From Chlamydomonas reinhardtii (taxonomy: Eukaryota; Chlorophyta; Chlorophyceae; Chlamydomonadales; Chlamydomonadaceae), in the NCBI RefSeq assembly GCF_000002595.2, contig NC_057015.1:8611084-8675083 (forward strand): a DNA stretch of 64,000 bases, given 5' to 3'. Both the position numbers and the translations under genes were made by a program. The notes below the pieces were generated by a model. That model was not told where the DNA came from. It saw nothing but the letters and a program-made list of their open reading frames with translations, and did no database searches. Below are positions 22,896-34,057 of this stretch, in pieces (the stretch's first letter is position 1; every line of letters starts with the position of its first letter).

Positions 22896-23899
22896 TTGCA
22901 CGGACCTGCCACCCGCTGCCCAACCACACCCATCACTCCACTCCATCTCATCTCCCCCTCAATCCCACCGCCACCACCCCCACGCAGCCTGCAACCACGT
23001 GACGGACGCCGGCGTGTCGCGCCTGTCCCGCCTGCCGCGCCTCGAGCTCCTCGACCTGGGCGGATGCAACCGCGTCACCGGCCGCACCCTGGCCGCCTTT
23101 GCGCGCGCCGGCCACGGCGCCCTGCACACCCTCACGCTGGCCAACTGCGTGTCGCTGAATGACGTCGGCGTGGCGGCGCTGGCGGGCGTGAACAGCCTGC
23201 GTGTGGTGGACTTGGGCGGGTGCAGCAGGGTGACGGACGCAGGCGGCGTGGCGCTGGGCGGGCTGCAGCGGCTGACACGGCTGTCGCTGCGGGGGCTGGC
23301 GAAGATCACGGACAGGTGCGCGGCGCTGAGCGGCAGTGCCACGGGAGGGAGGAGGATGCTGCGGTGATGGGTTGCTGGGGTCATCGGAGGAGACGGGGCG
23401 CAAGGGCAGTGGCAAGTTTTGCGCCGCGATACGCGCCGCACCGCGCCGTGTTGGCTGTCCCGAAATGAAGTCCAGCAGAAGCCCAAAAGCACACACGCGC
23501 TCAAGGGCCGCGCTAAAACCCGTACGCTGGACGTACGCCCACAGGACGGTGGAGGTCCTGGCCGGACTGCCTGCGCTGCAGTCGCTGACGCTGTCGCTGT
23601 GCGGCGCCCTCACCGACAACGCCCTGGCGCACCTGGCCGGACAGCAGCCGCCCGGACAGCAGCAGGCCCCTGGCAGCAGCACTGGCAGCAGCGGAAACAG
23701 CGGCAGTGGCAACAGCAGCACCACCAGGGCACCGCCGGCAGGGGCGCCTGCGGCGGCGGCAGTGGGGGTGGGCACGGCGGCCGCACGGGCTCTGACGTGG
23801 CTGGACTTGAGCCACTGCTGGCGGCTGAGTGCTGGCGGCGTGCGCAAACTGGAGGCGGCGCGGCCACAGCTGAAAGTCATCTTCACCGGCCGGCGGTGA
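17862..23899 (+). CDS. Large leucine-rich repeat (F-box/AMN1-like) protein
   Basis: Twelve exons, 1140 aa: 17862..18079, 18223..18412, 18598..18870, 19035..19106, 19280..19358, 19570..19794, 20190..20383, 20665..20772, 21025..21216, 21453..22641, 22988..23315, 23545..23899. At least a dozen cysteine-containing LRRs are visible (e.g. HLDLSGCIDLTD, HLNLRGCLQLSDAGL, VVDLGGCSRVTDAG, WLDLSHCWRLSAGG), typical of SCF F-box substrate receptors and AMN1. The N-terminus (LTERVCNLLSCEVTLKALRASSRELRSLA) resembles a degenerate F-box. Two disordered inserts interrupt the solenoid: a Gly/Pro/Ala one in exon 3 and a ~330-residue Ala-rich one in exon 10. Likely role: protein-interaction scaffold or ubiquitin-ligase receptor; the target is unknown. 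Exon 4's donor (GTGCGT at 19107) is chosen over an in-phase GTGGTG three bases earlier. Confidence 0.82.
22815..22892. repeat. (CA)n microsatellite, about 39 units
   Basis: A pure CA run of about 78 bases inside intron 10 of the LRR gene, about 95 bases before the exon 11 acceptor. Confidence 0.95.
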
Positions 23900-25110
23900 C
23901 AAGGAGCCCAGCTTGCCGCTGGAGTTGCTTCGATGATGGCGAGCTGACCAGGTGGGGGGATGCGAGCGGCGGGCGGCAAATAAACATGATGAAAGGACTG
24001 AGGTCGCCGGATGCGGCATTGGGTTTTTACGTGGGATTGTTGCCGTGTACAGGTGGTGCTTTGCGGGGCGATTCATCATAGGGTTGCTGCAGACTGCCAC
24101 GGGGGAGATGGGGTTGCGGCTGCTTGACAACAGCAGGTTACACGCAACACCGCCAGTACCACGGATTGCACGCCTGTCATCAGTGATCCCATTTCAGGAC
24201 CCCATAGCATCTCTCATTTGACCGTAGTAATTTAGGGCTTAAGGCGATCTGAGGCGATGTACGGCGTAAGGTGTCCTGGACCCTAACTCATCAGTCGAAG
24301 TCGACGTGATTACTGGTCCCCTCCTTACTCAGTGCATACGATTTCGTGCGCACGATACAGTATGACCCTGTGTGCCAGGAGAGTCACTGAATTTAAGTGA
24401 CAGACTGAGTGGCGCGTGAATCTCTGACCTGCTCTGACCTCCTAACAGCACATAGTTGAGCGCGATTATATATGCTTTAGTGGCGACAGTACTGTACCAT
24501 ATCAGTGACAGGGACAACCCCTGTGGAAGGGGCATGATCATGGGTCATGTTGAAGATTGCATCAGATCAGAGAAGATGCGGGTGTGGTTTGCACATGCGA
24601 GTTATCATGTTTGTAGCGCACAAGCCTATAATGCAGCCGTGTGCTTTCGCGGTGCTGTGACGGATATGGAACGCGGCCTAGAAGGCCAAAACGGGCCGGC
24701 CCTTTTCCGCGCGGCACGCAAGTGAGTAACTTGCGGCCGCCGCAGCTGTAAATTACCGAGCCTCAAGCCAAGCCACTGCCTTGGCCACTGCCCAATGCAT
24801 GTCCGGTCAACTGCGTCCGTGTACGGTAATTGGCCATGGCCCAAGGTGCGTGGGTTCTGATGGAGCACTCGTAGCACCTGCATGCTATGCCCACTGCGCC
24901 GTAACTGCACCTCAACTATATCTGCCGTCAGTGTGGCTGCTGCCTGTGTCGCGGCGCGCCTGCTGACGGGAGCCGCTTGGGAGCCTTGGCGGGAGCTGAG
25001 GCTGCTCCTAACAGCCCGGAAAAGCCAGCGGACGGGGAGGAGAGCGAGACGAGCGTGCGGCAGTCAGCAACAGGTGAGTCGGGGCTTGAACGTGCTTGCT
25101 GAAAGTGTAA
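23900..25110. other. Intergenic, left border of the duplication
   Basis: 3' flank of the LRR gene followed by AT-richer sequence with no recognisable gene. Similarity to the minus-strand arm of the inverted duplication begins at about 25111 and was not seen left of it. A short frame at 24961-25075 rich in Glu/Ser/Ala is too short to call. Confidence 0.5.
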
Positions 25111-25228
25111 GGAACTGCCCGGTGCGTGGCGCGGCGGGGAGGTGGTGGCGCGGGAGCTGCCGTTTGAGGGCAAGAACGTAATGCTCTATCGCTGCACGAC
25201 TCGCAGCGCGCCAGACAGAGGGAGCTAA
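25111..25228 (+). pseudogene. 3' fragment of the CCCH-methyltransferase gene
   Basis: The reading VVARELPFEGKNVMLYRC followed by a stop at 25226-25228 matches the C-terminus of the complete minus-strand gene at 42084-45530. Nothing of the other eight exons is present, so this is a remnant carried along at the edge of the duplication. Confidence 0.85.
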
Positions 25229-26055
25229 GATGGCATACAAGAATAAGCGGGCTGGCAGCAAGGAGGAACCAGGAGGAGAGCGAGACGAGCGCAGGACACC
25301 CAGCGACAGGTGCGTGGGTTGCGGCCTAACTTCGCTTGCACGCAGCTTGGTTGGCACGAGTATGTGCTTCGCTGCCTTGAGGGCTCATGGGCAAGGCAAT
25401 GGGGTAAGGAAGCAGTGTACTCGATGAGCTTGGACATGGTAATTGCGGTTTAGTTTGGGGGGGATCGAAAACTCCTTCCCGCCAAAACCCTACCCCTGAT
25501 GGCCTGGATCTGGCGCGGGCACGCCGTCCGGCCCCGCGGACGGCAGAAAGCCTGCCTTTCCCTCTCGAGACGCCCCTATACCACTCGTGACCCCTTTGTT
25601 ACTTCGTGATCTGCCCAGGCCCTCGTGATCTCTTCTCCCTGCTCTGGCTCAGCGCTTTACCTGACTTCCAGGAACTGCCCCGCCCTGACTCACGGGCGCA
25701 TTGGACGCCGGGTATCGTTGCGCAATAGGGGATGCCGGGCCCCGCAAACTCTGATATGAAATGCAGGTTCTTTACCGCGCTAGGGCGCACCTATGCTTGC
25801 TAGCCTAAACCTCAAGAACTCAACCTAGCACACCGCCGCGCCCGAACCCACCGCCTTTGCTTGCTTTCGCCTAGCTTGCTTTCTTCCTCTCCCGGCCGCC
25901 GCGACCTCTTGATTTATTGCTTTTTCAGTGGTCCCTGTCTCTTTCCTGCCCTTTTCGGCCAGGTCTCTGGTTTGCGCTCGGCAAGCGCTCTCCGGCTAGC
26001 GCCAACTCGTCGCGCCGCAGCCGCTGCAGCCAGCTTCAGGCGCGTTAGCTTCCAT
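25229..26055 (+). promoter_or_regulatory. Upstream region of Mpv17 paralogue 1 (duplicated)
   Basis: No gene is seen. The sequence aligns with 41280-42083 (reverse complement), including an almost unchanged block around 25590-25660. It ends in a pyrimidine-rich leader before the ATG at 26056. Retention of similarity in both arms may reflect recent duplication or promoter function. Confidence 0.5.
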
Positions 26056-28754
26056 ATGGCTGCGACCCTGCTGACGCGGCAGCAGCACGGCGCTGCGGCG
26101 TCCTGCGCGGCAGCGCCCGGCCGGGCCCGGTGCTGCAGTTTTCCTGCTGCACCTCGGCTTTTGGCGCAGCGCCCCAGCACCTCGGCCCTTCGCGTCCTCA
26201 ACACAGCCTCGGGCTCGCGGGGGTCTCCTCAGCAGCAGCCGCAACAGCACGACAAGGGCGCGGATCTCGGAAACCCATCCAACAGCTCGGTCAAGCCCTC
26301 TCGCCGCGACAGCGCTGCACTTTTGGACGCGCCCAGATCGTTCTGGATCAATGCGGCAGCGGGGCTAGCAGGCGGGCTGCTCCTGACGGCTGCAGCAATG
26401 CACTTGAGCGGCGACGCGCACGCGGCTGCTGTGCTGCATACAAATGTTGCCTCGTCCGCTGCCGGCAGCTCGCTAGCTGCCGGCAGCTCGCTAGCTGCAT
26501 TCACCAAGGATTTCGGCCCAGCGGACCTCTTGAACCACAGCTTCGGCCCGGCGCGGCCGCTCTGGACCATGCTCATCCATTCGCACACGCACGCCTCCGC
26601 CTACTTCACTTCCCCACACGCCGCCACTGCTGTAGCCGGCGCAGCTCAGCACCTGCCCCACCTGCCCCACCTGCCGCTGCCCGTGTCCGGTGTGTCGGGT
26701 GGGGGCGGAGGCGTGAGCCCCGTGGCAGAGCCCTCGTCGGCTTCCGAGCTGTGGACGCAGGCGCGTGGGGCGGCGCAGGAGGCGGCGGCGCACGTGTCTC
26801 AGGCGACGCACGGCGCGGTGGCGCAGACCATCGATGGCTACAACGCGTGGCTCGAGGTAAGGCCGGCGGGGGAATGGTTACTTGGGAGGCATCCATGTGC
26901 GTGGGTTGGTTACTGGTCTAGGCGTCACGTGTCTAGTCGGGGCCGGACCCGACCCGCATCTCCTTGTTTGCTTGCCGGGTGAGGGCGCGACTGACCATGT
27001 TGTCCGCACACCGTTGCGCTGCCCCTTCCCGCAGGAGAGCCCGCTGATGTGCAAGATCGTGACGGGCAACTTCTTCACCGTCGCTGGCGACATGCTTGCG
27101 CAGCTGGCATGCGGTGGAGGCGGAGGCGGGCACGGCGCACCTGAGGCCGTCGAGCCTGAGGCCGCCACAGCTGCTGGCGCTGCCGCTGACGGGCGCCGGC
27201 GTGTGGACTGGGCGCGCACCGCCCGACTGTGCACCGAGACGTCGCTGGTCGGGACCCCGCTTGCGCATTTCTGGTGAGTCATTCATTGGACAGCAACACG
27301 CGGCCCCTAGTCGAGGTGTGGCGGCTGCAGGGCGTGACGCACAGCCCATGTTGACGCACTGGTTTTGAACTACTGGTACTCGCCCATATCCATGCAGTCA
27401 AGTCTGTTGCGCACCCCGCCTCACCTCCCTTTCCGCTTCGCCCGTCGCCTCCCTCACCCCCAGGTTCAACCTGCTTGATGCGCGCATCCTGCCCGACGAC
27501 CCGCACTGCCCCGCCGCCGTGCTGAGCAAGATGCTGCTGGACCAGGTGCTGTTCGCGCCGCTGGGCCTGGCGCTGTTCTTCGTGGTCATCAAGCTGCTGG
27601 AGGGCCGCCCGCAGGACATCAGCCGCAGCCTCAAGACCAGGTGCGGGCGGGGTGTGTGATAGCTGAGCAGTGCGGCTGCTAGGAACGTTGCGGCAGGCTT
27701 GGGCTGTTGTGGGTGGTTGCGTCGATCGGTCCCTCCTGCCAGGAGTGGCCATTGGGTTGTGAGGGCCCACGGGCTACTGGCAAACGGTGTGCCGGCTCTG
27801 CACCTCCCCTAGCTACCTGCACGCTGACCTTGCAGCCTCGCCCTGCCCCGCCTGTCTTCCGTGCATTTCCCCAACACTCATGCAGCTACGTCAAGTCTCT
27901 GTTTGGCGGCTACCTGCTGTGGCCCGCCGCCGGGCTGCTCAACTTCGCGCTGCTGCCCAACGAGTACCGCCTGCTGTTCAACAACTGCGTCAACATCATC
28001 TGGACCTGCTTCCTGTCCATCGTGAGTGCGGGCGAATGCACTGCTATTGGTTCGGGATTAAGTGGTTCGCGGGGGGGTCTGCGGGGGTGGGTGAGTTTGA
28101 AATGGCCTCAGTGCATCGGATCCCGCTTCGCACGCAAGTAACCGCCTGGACCGTACGCTTTCCCTCGCCCAACCTTAGATGTCGAGCTCGGAGAACACCC
28201 AAAGCTCAACCACCGGTGCTGGGAGCGGCTCATCACTGGTGGCGGGCTCGCCGGCTTCGGCCACTGCTGCGGCACCCCTATCGGCTGCTTCTGCCTCTTT
28301 GCGGGCCGAGGCAATTGCGGCTGCCGGCTCCAGCTCCAGCAGCATGCTCATGGCAGGCGCCCAGGACTTTGCGGCGACAGCTGTGGCGGCGGCCGCCTTG
28401 GGCGCTGCGTACAGCAGCAACCGGCCGGCGCTGGGTGCTGTGGCTGGCCTGGCAGTGGCGGTGGTGGAGGCGACCTGCCACTCGGCGGCAGCGAACGCTG
28501 CCGCTGCCGCGGCTGCATCCGCACCTGCTACGGCGGCGGCTCCACAGGCCGAGCTCCCGCAGCAGCAGCAGCAGCCGACGCAGGCGTCACTTCTACACAC
28601 GGAGGTTGAAAGTGCAAGCAGCGGGTCTGCTAGCTCGGCTGCTGCTGTTGAGGGGGCTGCTTTGGCGCGCTCGTTCGCCTGGGGCGAATCCGTGCTGGTG
28701 GGAGGCCCGTGCCTTGAGGTGTGTGAGCGCGAGCGGGATGAGGCCAATCGCTGA
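26056..28754 (+). CDS. Mpv17/PMP22-family membrane protein, paralogue 1
   Basis: Five exons, 642 aa: 26056..26856, 27035..27273, 27464..27640, 27886..28021, 28179..28754. The N-terminus (MAATLLTRQQHGAAASC) looks like an organellar transit peptide, and ~140 variable residues follow. The Mpv17/PMP22 domain occupies about 262-451. It shows YNAWLE-ESPLMCKIVTGNF, VAGDMLAQL, GTPLAHFWFNLLD, KMLLDQVLFAPL, YLLWPAAGLLNFALLP and NNCVNIIWTCFLSI, which are the family's signature blocks and four membrane spans. The family forms small channels or metabolite pores in inner mitochondrial, peroxisomal or plastid membranes. A ~190-residue Ala/Ser-rich tail encoded by exon 5 is not typical and ends with SVLVGGPCLEVCE. 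The intron layout is identical to the paralogue at 38604-41279. Confidence 0.88.
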
Positions 28755-30054
28755 GCGCGCCTACTTGCTCCCACGTTGGAGCTTGGCACCAGCGGGCGTG
28801 CGGGTGGCTGGTATGCGGAGGTTACTAGGCATCAGACAAGGCCAGGTGTCAACCCTAGCACGTTTGGCGTAAACTTTCTCGTTATGACACGAGTGTAGAA
28901 GAGTGTGAGGGCACATGGCCATGCACGCACTGTGTTTGTGACGTACGTCCTAAAGAGGCAAGACGCAGAAGCGAGGGACAGTCATTGCATATTGTCAAGC
29001 GCAAGTCGTGTAGCCAACGAATAGGGTGGGTTGAGCAGGATGTCGGACGCAGGAGTAATCGGGCTGTGGGCGGCACGCACACGTGTACCACAGGCGGCGC
29101 ACGCAGGGCGGGTTTGAGAATGATTGTGGATTCTGTGAAATTGGTGCGGCGTGAAGATGTGAGAGATGTGAGTCGCTACAGATGTGGCGTGCACACGATG
29201 ACAGCACGCATCAGAGAAGACAATCGAGACACGAGAGTGATGATGTGCATTTTATCACCAACTTGCATGAACCTATTGTATTAGGTATTACACGTGCTTC
29301 ATTGAAAGCTATGATAGCCGCAGGACTGCTGGTGGTGATTCCGGTGCAGTGGGACTGGGCAGTAGTTGGACTGCGAGGAGGTTGGGCAGTAGCCAACACA
29401 AACAACTGGTGTCGGTGCACCCAGGCGGGGCAATGCTTTCGAAGTGCACCTGCATGCATGGCGGGAATGCCGCTGCGTGTTTGGATGGGCTGAGGCATGC
29501 TCCATCCAGCGTTAACAAGCGCACTACTATGGTGTGCTGACGCGCGCGGAAACAATGTTGGAAGGGCCTGCTGGGCGGCCGTCCTTAACGCTGGTGGGTA
29601 GCTCCCGTGTCGGGGATTGTGTGGCGGGGTCGGGGATTGATGCGCGCTGTGACGGGTTACTTGCACCGATTGTGGTGTGACTGGTGTCACAGAACTTGCT
29701 GATTGAGAGGCGTCACATTCACTGATACAGCCCGGAGCACATGGTTATCAGAGACCTACCCAGGGTAGCAGTCAATGCTGGGACGTCCGCCCAAGCTTCC
29801 ACGTCCGCGCTCTGTCTTTGAGTCGCTTTGCCTCTGCTTCAGATTTAGTCAGTGGCGGCCTGCTCGTTTGCTTGGTGCTCCCTCACCTTGACTGCACCCG
29901 CTGTCATGGACAGCTCCACCATGGGTTCCGTGGCGTGGACTGCATTGAAAGGTCGGGAATGTCGGGGGACCAGGCTGCCTCATGACATGCGGATACGAAG
30001 GGTGGGGCTCTGTAACTACCAATACAGCGAATCCAACTTATCCAAAGACTCAAG

Positions 30055-30183
30055 AACGGGCCGGTAGCGGCTCATCGCCGCGACCGCGACTCGCCAACGT
30101 CCGCGCCGCCGCCTCGGCCTTCGCTTGGACGTCGAGGGTGCCGCCGGTCAACGCTGTTGTGACCAACTTCGCAGATGCTGTGC
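30055..30183 (-). other. Possible orphan exon
   Basis: After an acceptor-like CCCCACAG at 30184-30191, one frame reads TASAKLVTTALTGGTL and continues with alternating Ala/Lys/Arg to a TGA at about 30055. A second coding-like piece (HATEPMVELSMTAGAVK, about 29955-29900) sits between cag and gtgagg further on. The two do not join in an obvious way and no family is recognised. This could be part of a broken or spliced gene, or chance. Confidence 0.2.
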
Positions 30184-30998
30184 CTGTGGGGTCAGGCAGG
30201 GGTACCTAAACATCAAACCCGCGTGGGCGAACGCTGGAGCCATGGCGTGTGCCGATGGCGCGCGTGCAACTGACGGCACGCACGGCATACCCACCCCGGG
30301 TTCCCGCGCTTCGTTGCCGTGTAAATACCGTAGCATCGAGTTAGCCACGCACATAGTTCTGCTTGGTTCAGCGTTCAGCGCAATCCACCGTGCGGAACAA
30401 CTTACAAACCGGCTGGGCAGCCCTTCGCCACAGCTCTTGTCCACGGAGCACTTCATCTCCTCTTCCGAGGCGTCGTCCACCCTTCCCTGCCGTTTGCCAA
30501 GCACCGTGCGGGTGCAGGGGGTAGGGGTTCGTGGATACCTCCCATATACTTCCCATGGAAACGTCCCATTCCTGACAGTTTTGAAGGGCCCTTTCTCAGC
30601 GTTTACAGGTCGCAAGCCTGTTCAGCATCCGGGCCCCGCCGTAGGCTGCCGGCGGCGCATTACAAACAGTTTAAGACCAATACCCGGCTTTTTTTACTGT
30701 GCCCGGGAATCCTACCGCATGATTTAGATGCCGCCTTTTGGGCTGAGTGCCCCCCAGTCGGGCTGCCGCTTTCGAAAGTTCATGAACCGAACCCTGTGAC
30801 TGACGGCCATTCCAATTCCAGCACCCACCACGAGTGCGGCTAGCTGTGGGCATCAGGATTACCAAATTCATGTGGCGATGCATATGCGTCTGCGCAGCAG
30901 TTGCGCACGCTTGTATGTGGGATGTGCGTGGGCGACATGCTGCTGGGGGTGGGGTGGGCAGCAGGGATGCGCACCCCAGGTTGCGGGTGTGCGTGCGC

Positions 30999-31020
30999 TG
31001 TGTGTGTGTGTGTGCGTGCG

Positions 31021-31059
<39 letters not shown>
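30999..31059. repeat. (GT)n microsatellite, interrupted
   Basis: GT dinucleotide run of about 60 bases with one GCGTGCGC interruption, in intergenic sequence. Confidence 0.92.
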
Positions 31060-31060
<1 letters not shown>

Positions 31061-31787
31061 AAGATGTACGACGACATGCCACCCGTGCACATGAGGTAGG
31101 GGAGGGCGGCATGCAGTTTGACGTGTGCGTGCGCGACATATAGCACGGACGTCTTGCCATCCTTACTGATCATTCAGGGGTGTTCCCAAACTACCGTAGC
31201 TATGTACAGCACAAAGTAAGGAGACTGTATAAGGAAAAGCCAAAATCATTCACCCTCATTTACCGGTGCAACCAAGAAAGATGACAACCAAGAAAACACT
31301 GTGCCGCCATTTCATCACATGGGACATGGCGACCAGCAGCAGCGCGCGCTAGTAGTGCAAGCACGTTTCTCTTCCGATAAGGCAGGGTGAGTTTACTGCA
31401 GGGAGGTTTGGTAAAACCAGCCCTTGCCCCCCCCCTGCCCTCCCTCTTCCGATACCCACACGTCCGCCGTCCATCCTGCGACAAATCAACCATTCCTTAT
31501 GTCCCGTGCATTACGTTGAATTCAACAACAGAAGCAGTGCGAAACGATCCTGCGCGCGCTCCCGACTCGAGTGGAAAAAGGAACGTCGAGACTCTCAGCA
31601 TGCCCAAATCAAGCCTGGGTTTGACCTGACCTACAAGCATAAGTACGTGTGCATGCGTGCTGGACGCCCATGCATACACGGGCGCCATGCAGACTGCTTG
31701 TCATGACAAGCAAGTAAGGTCTTGCTGCTGAGCTCACGACCATTTATTGAAGGGTGTGTAGCATAGGACTCTCGCTCGCGCGCTTGC

Positions 31788-33148
31788 TTAGCGGCGACCG
31801 AAGAACAGGTCAAGATAGCCCCGGGGGCAGCAGTTGCTGTCCTCGGCGCCGAAAATACTGTACAGGCAGCCCGAGTCACCACGGCCATCGCAAAGGCTAT
31901 CAGCAAAGCCGCAGCTGCTGTTTGCAGCCAGGCGAAAGCAGATGTCCATAACGGGCGAGCCGTTTGCCTTTGGCGGAACCTTGTCCAGCTTGGTCACGCC
32001 CAGGACTGTGAACTCTTCGCCAGTGGCGCCAATATGGTTGGAGAAGGTGGGCGAGAGGGTGGTGCGGTTGTTGACGATGATGGCGCGCACGGGGCGTGGA
32101 TACTCGGTGCGGCACTCAGGGCCTGTAGGAGTGCGGACGCAAGGGTGCGGGCCAGTTCTTGGTCATTCAGGATTTTGGATAAGTTCCACTGTAAGGACGG
32201 GTTTGTGCGTTAGCATGCCTTACTTGCAAAGGGCAATGGGGGCTGGACAGGCGGCGGGTGGTGAACTTCCTTCAAGCCTAACATACCGCGTGTGCGTACA
32301 CACTTGCCCATACCATCCCTGCCAAAGTAACCCATGCAAGTGGTTGTATGTTACGGTACGCACGGTTTGACATGCACGTGCGTGGCTGGCTGTCTATCGT
32401 TGCCCCGCCCCCATTCGCCGCACGTTAGTTATCAAACCCAACATCTATGGTAATTAAGCAGCACGCACGCATGTGCGCAACTCACGGATTAGCAGCTCCA
32501 GCTTCTTAATGGTCATGTTGCAGCAGGGCGACGTGGTGGCGTTGCAGCGCGCGAAGGGGCCCACGGCAAAGCAGATCTGGTGGTACCTGATGCCCAGGCT
32601 GTCGGGGCCCAGGCCGCCGGTGCCTAGGCCGTAGTCCTCACTGGTGATGGCCAGGCGGTACGGTGAGACGTTGAGCTTGCGCTTGCTGCACCGGCAGAAG
32701 GGGAAGCCGCTGTCGGCAGGCGGAGGAGGGTTGGGCGGACGAGGTGGGGGACTGGGCGGCGAGGGTGGGCTGGGCGGGAGCTTGCGGCAGCCGCAGCGGA
32801 ACGACTGCAGGTCGGGCATGTTGCACACATGGAGAGGCAACATACGCGGGAGTCAGAGGTAGGTACACATCGTGCTAGCTCTCACGGGCGGAGTTGTCCG
32901 CCACGTTGGGGTTTGCTGTTGTGGTTTCCATCGTGCGGGGTCACATGGCGGCGGTGGCAGCGTTGGATGATTGACAAAGGAACTGCTACTGGCGGCAGTA
33001 GTACCCAATACGGTGGTAATGCAGCCTAGCTAGCTTTGCACGTGAGCTCACCAGGCGGCTGGCCCAGACCACGGGAGGGCCGGGGCAGACGGCGTCGATA
33101 CCCAGGTAGGACACCGAGTTCTGTTGGGCTCGACCGACACGCACACGT

Positions 33149-33194
<46 letters not shown>

Positions 33195-33967
33195 ATAAGG
33201 ACACATACACACAGAGGCAAGGTGTGATGAGGCAAGGCGGTAATGGCGGGAGTAGTGGAGGCTGTACGTGCGGTGCAGACATGGACCCCGGTGGCCAGGT
33301 GCCAATCAAGCCACTGCAGCAGCGGCCGGTTCACATTGCGATAGCCCAACGCACGCACCCACCGGGTCGATGGGGCTGGTCTGGAGGAGGCCGCGGGAGT
33401 TGGACGTGGCCGCCAGACGGCGATGACCGCCTGCCGTGCCAGCGGGCTCGGCCGACAGAGGGAAGACGGCCTTGATGTACAGCGTGGTGGCGCCTACGGT
33501 GAAGGAGCGGAAGACAGAGAAGGGGCCGCTGCAATCGGGCCCGTCAAGCGGAACCTCGCTGTCCAAGTTGAGAGTGCTGGTGGGAATCTCGATAAGGATC
33601 TCGGTGGTTGAGGAGTCGGTGACGATGATTGTGTTCGGGAGGTCGGGCTGGGGCGCGATGAGAGAGGGCATGGTGCACATCGGGTTATTGGGGCCAGCAC
33701 CCTCGCCAGGCGGGGTGCCTGCACCCTCGCCGGGCGGGGCGTCAGCACCAGGGGGCGCACCGAAGCTGGGGGGCGCGCCGCCATCATCCGGGGCCACCAA
33801 CTGCACGTACGTGTGGGTATGTGGCAGCAATAGGTGGAAGCAAGGTGAGCGCGCGCGGCACGGCCAGCAGGGGGCAGGAGGATGCGGGTTGATGGGTAGG
33901 TGTTTGGTTTTGCCAGATACCTTGCTCACAGCAGGCAGGCACGTCGATGTACTTTGGCGCACACACG

Positions 33968-34057
<90 letters not shown>

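Larger units (their letters stand above)
25111..28754 (+). repeat. Inverted segmental duplication, plus-strand arm
   Basis: About 3.6 kb that matches 38604-42198 in reverse complement: the last codons of a CCCH-methyltransferase gene, its 3' flank (AAGAATAAGCG, CAAGGAGGAACCAGGAGG), the shared promoter region (CTCGTGACCCCTTTGTTACT) and a five-exon Mpv17 gene. Coding exons 2-4 are nearly identical in length and sequence. Exon 1 and exon 5 have diverged. Confidence 0.88.
28755..31787. other. Gene-poor 3-kb interval
   Basis: Mixed-composition sequence between Mpv17 paralogue 1 and the pherophorin. A (GT)n run lies at 30999-31059. Weak coding-like signals on the minus strand are listed separately at 30055-30183. 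No other supported gene. Confidence 0.5.
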
